From Bacillota bacterium (GTDB lineage Bacteria > Bacillota_B > Desulfitobacteriia > Desulfitobacteriales > Desulfitobacteriaceae): a stretch of 6,874 nt of DNA. Shown here piece by piece: positions 5,063 through 6,874 of this stretch. The notes below the pieces were generated by a model, which was not told the DNA's origin, made no database searches, and worked only from the letters and a program-made list of their open reading frames with translations. The first letter of the stretch is position 1. The number at the start of each line of letters is the position of its first letter. The DNA is taken from assembly GCA_021779415.1 (NCBI GenBank), contig JAJYAS010000181.1, positions 1 through 6,874 on the forward strand, read 5' to 3'. Both the position numbers and the translations under genes were made by a program.

Positions 5063-5596
5063 ATGTGGAAAAAAGTTATTTTAGTAATTACTATAGTTTT
5101 AGTCGTTGGTTATACATTGTTTCAAATTGGATATGTAGTTACTTCTTCGCCTTCCTTCTGTACCCGATGCCATGAAGTAAGTCCTTATGTTTCTTCGTGG
5201 GAACAATCTCCTCATAAAAATATAACCTGTTTAGACTGTCACCAGCCCCGAGGAGAACTGGGAAAAACACACTCCAAAGCAAGAGGGCTTAACTACGTAC
5301 TTCAACAAATGAGTGGCAACTATACAGTACCAACAAATGCAATTATCTTCGAAGGTAATTGTATAGCCTGTCATTTAGGTGATATGGGAAAGCACCCCGA
5401 AGCTATGAAACTTACGAATACGCCAAAAATTGATCATTACGAATCAATCAAGAATGGCGAGTCCTGCTTAAAATGTCATAGAAATACCGGACACGAGACA
5501 GAAATTTTATTAAATAAAGATTTTAAAAAAATATTGAAATCCCATAGCTTACTCCCCAAGGTTATCCGAAATGACCCTCTTCTGGATCGGAAGTGA
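5063..5596 (+). CDS. membrane-anchored tetraheme cytochrome c, NapC/NirT/NrfH type
   Basis: This 177-residue protein has one N-terminal hydrophobic helix (about residues 5-27, VILVITIVLVVGYTLF...). Four c-type heme sites follow: C33-x2-C36-H37, C56-x2-C59-H60, C100-x2-C103-H104, and C135-x2-C138-H139. The size, single anchor and four hemes fit the NapC/NirT/NrfH family, which takes electrons from menaquinol in the membrane and passes them to an extracytoplasmic reductase. The segment HSKARGLNYVLQQMSG between hemes 2 and 3 is also family-like. The residue two after the first heme His is Val39, where NrfH and NapC have Met, so the first heme may have altered ligation. The ribosome site AAGGGGG is 9 bases before the ATG. 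It appears to be a single gene: TGA-TAG stops, then a terminator. No partner reductase such as NrfA is next to it here. Confidence 0.93.
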   Translation: MWKKVILVITIVLVVGYTLFQIGYVVTSSPSFCTRCHEVSPYVSSWEQSPHKNITCLDCHQPRGELGKTHSKARGLNYVLQQMSGNYTVPTNAIIFEGNCIACHLGDMGKHPEAMKLTNTPKIDHYESIKNGESCLKCHRNTGHETEILLNKDFKKILKSHSLLPKVIRNDPLLDRK

Positions 5597-5653
5597 TAGT
5601 TCCAAATTTTCGAGCGAAGGAATGATGAAAATTCCCTTTTTCAATATGAAACT

Positions 5654-5697
5654 GTGAAAGCCGATTTCTCCTAAATGCAGAAGAAATCGGCTTTTAC
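5654..5697 (+). terminator. rho-independent terminator of the cytochrome gene
   Basis: Arms 5654-5669 and 5682-5697 form a 16-base stem with one G-T pair around a 12-base loop. The 3' arm contains CTTTT. It lies 58 bases after the cytochrome stop codon. A weaker hairpin, GGAAT-N7-ATTCC followed by a T run (5619-5641), precedes it. Confidence 0.75.
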
Positions 5698-5735
5698 GCC
5701 AAAGCAGTTCAATCCATCGAACTGAAAATGTTTAC

Positions 5736-5763
5736 TTTACATTCTCAGGATTTATGAGATAAT
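5736..5763 (+). promoter_or_regulatory. possible sigma-A promoter of the acyl-CoA dehydrogenase gene
   Basis: TTTACA (5736-5741) and GATAAT (5758-5763) are each one base off consensus, with a 16-base spacer. They lie 57 bases before the ATG at 5821. Just upstream is a dyad, CAGTTC-N8-GAACTG (5705-5724), that could be an operator. The region is otherwise AT-rich and non-coding. Confidence 0.4.
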
Positions 5764-5820
5764 TAAGATAATTGGTGAATCATCATTCATTAATCATTTA
5801 AAGGAGAAAGGTGTGGTTTC

Positions 5821-6874
5821 ATGTCTCTATTACTCAATCCACAAAAGTATGAAAGTCCGCAAGCAGATTTCCAATCTAAAGTATTAATGGAGAAGACAAT
5901 CCGATTTTTCGAGGACAAGGGTCTTGAAAGCATTAAAGAGGACGATCAGGCCAGTCGATGGTATTCTGATTTTCTAAAATTCATTAAAAAAGAAGCAGTT
6001 TTTGCCACACTTTTAACCCCCACCGGTTATGGTGCCCCCGACTCACGCTTTGATCTAAGCCGCGTCTGTGAATTCAACGAAATTAGTGCCTTTTATTCGC
6101 TATCGTTTCAATACACCTATCAGGTTACCATTCTTGGACTTGGGCCAATTTGGATGGGAGATAACGAGAAAGCCAAACATTTAACCGCTGAGAAGCTTAA
6201 AGAGGGAGGGATTTTTGCTTTCGGCTTATCCGAAAAGACCCATGGCGCCGACCTCTACAGTAATGAAATGGCATTATCTCCTACTGGCGATGGCAACTAC
6301 CTGGCAAACGGAGGGAAATACTACATTGGCAATGCCAATAAAGCTGCCCTTGTTTCAACTTTTGCAAGATATAAAGATACTCAAGATTACGTCTTTTTTG
6401 TCGTCGACAGCCAACATCGCAATTATAAATTAATTAAGAAAATCTCAACGTCCGGAGTCCGTGCTGCCTATGTCGGAGATTATGAACTTATTGAATATCC
6501 CATCACGCCTGATGATATTCTTTCCAGTGGACCCTTAGCGTGGGATTCTGCGCTTTCTTCTGTCAATATTGGCAAATTTCAATTAGGCTTTGCCTCCGTA
6601 GGGATCTGTACCCATGCATATTATGAAGCCTTGAATCATGCTTCCAACCGGGAATTGTACGGTAAAAAAGTAACTGCTTTTCCACATATTCAGAAAATCT
6701 TCACAGAGTCCTATGCCCGTTTGATTGCCATGAAACTGTATGCTTTAAGGAGTTTGGATTATTTCCGTTCTGCAACGGATGAAGACAGACGCTACTTACT
6801 TTTTAACCCCATCCAAAAAATGAAAGTAACGACTCAGGGAATGAAAATCATCGAAATGCTCCTTGACGCCATTG
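5821..6874 (+). CDS. acyl-CoA dehydrogenase family protein (3' end off the window)
   Basis: The frame is open from ATG at 5821 to the right edge (351 residues, no stop). The middle domain carries the FAD-contact signature FAFGLSEKTHGADL at residues 132-145, then NGGKYYIGNANKA. The C-terminal helical domain has HASNRELYGKKVTAFPHIQ at about 273-291, the R-x-x-YG...P-x-IQ signature of acyl-CoA dehydrogenases. The conserved WDSALSSVNIGKFQLG and DRRYLLFNPIQKMKV stretches mark a longer subfamily, typically well over 500 residues. The usual catalytic glutamate region lies at or beyond the window edge, so it cannot be checked. The enzyme would oxidise an acyl-CoA to the enoyl-CoA, passing electrons to ETF. 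The ribosome site is AAGGTG at 5808-5813, 7 bases before the ATG. No genes after it are visible. Confidence 0.93.
   Translation, partial: MSLLLNPQKYESPQADFQSKVLMEKTIRFFEDKGLESIKEDDQASRWYSDFLKFIKKEAVFATLLTPTGYGAPDSRFDLSRVCEFNEISAFYSLSFQYTYQVTILGLGPIWMGDNEKAKHLTAEKLKEGGIFAFGLSEKTHGADLYSNEMALSPTGDGNYLANGGKYYIGNANKAALVSTFARYKDTQDYVFFVVDSQHRNYKLIKKISTSGVRAAYVGDYELIEYPITPDDILSSGPLAWDSALSSVNIGKFQLGFASVGICTHAYYEALNHASNRELYGKKVTAFPHIQKIFTESYARLIAMKLYALRSLDYFRSATDEDRRYLLFNPIQKMKVTTQGMKIIEMLLDAI

Noticed and set aside
6215..6433. Plus-strand frame inside the acyl-CoA dehydrogenase gene
   Set aside because: It lies in the wrong frame relative to a long, well-conserved enzyme and has no independent ribosome site.
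1..6874. CRISPR array, insertion sequence or tRNA/rRNA gene
   Set aside because: I saw no regularly spaced repeats, transposase or terminal repeats, and no cloverleaf or rRNA segments on either strand.

Overview
The window looks like a chromosomal segment of an anaerobic, low-to-moderate G+C Firmicute, most like a Desulfosporosinus/Desulfitobacterium-type Clostridium. The reasons are strong AGGAGG-type ribosome binding sites, many Fe-S proteins, a membrane tetraheme cytochrome c, small orphan proteins and tidy rho-independent terminators. The lineage is an inference from gene content; no rRNA or other marker is present.

Left half (1-3151, minus strand): one tightly packed six-gene operon. 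In transcription order it encodes a PHP-family metal-dependent phosphoesterase, a 277-residue Cys-rich protein ending in two 4Fe-4S motifs, a 100-residue two-cluster ferredoxin, a 200-residue protein whose C-terminal half resembles ATC-hydrolase-like proteins, a 65-residue TPR-like protein starting at GTG, and the N-terminal 128 residues of a MaoC/FAS1-like hot-dog dehydratase that runs off the left edge. Gaps are 2-44 bases. A near-consensus sigma-54 (-24/-12) promoter lies 44 bases before the first gene, so the operon is probably switched on by an enhancer-binding activator. The set suggests redox chemistry coupled to acyl-CoA or hydroxyacyl metabolism, but I do not recognise it as a named pathway.

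Middle (3152-4750): a 282-base non-coding stretch with possible activator sites, then small single genes. These are a 61-residue unknown on the minus strand with a strong terminator, a 99-residue unknown on the plus strand starting at GTG and ending at a terminator, and a 102-residue double zinc-ribbon protein (plus) ending at a very strong hairpin that could work in both directions.

Right part (4751-6874): on the minus strand there is a 53-codon remnant of the conserved Cys-rich tail found at the C-terminus of some PAS, GGDEF and response-regulator proteins; the rest of that gene is gone. On the plus strand follow an apparently single-gene NapC/NirT/NrfH-type tetraheme cytochrome with its own terminator, and the first 351 residues of an acyl-CoA dehydrogenase that runs off the right edge.

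Taken together, acyl-CoA enzymes sit at both ends (hydratase-type on the left, dehydrogenase on the right), with Fe-S and heme electron carriers between. They belong to separate transcription units, so a shared pathway is only a possibility.
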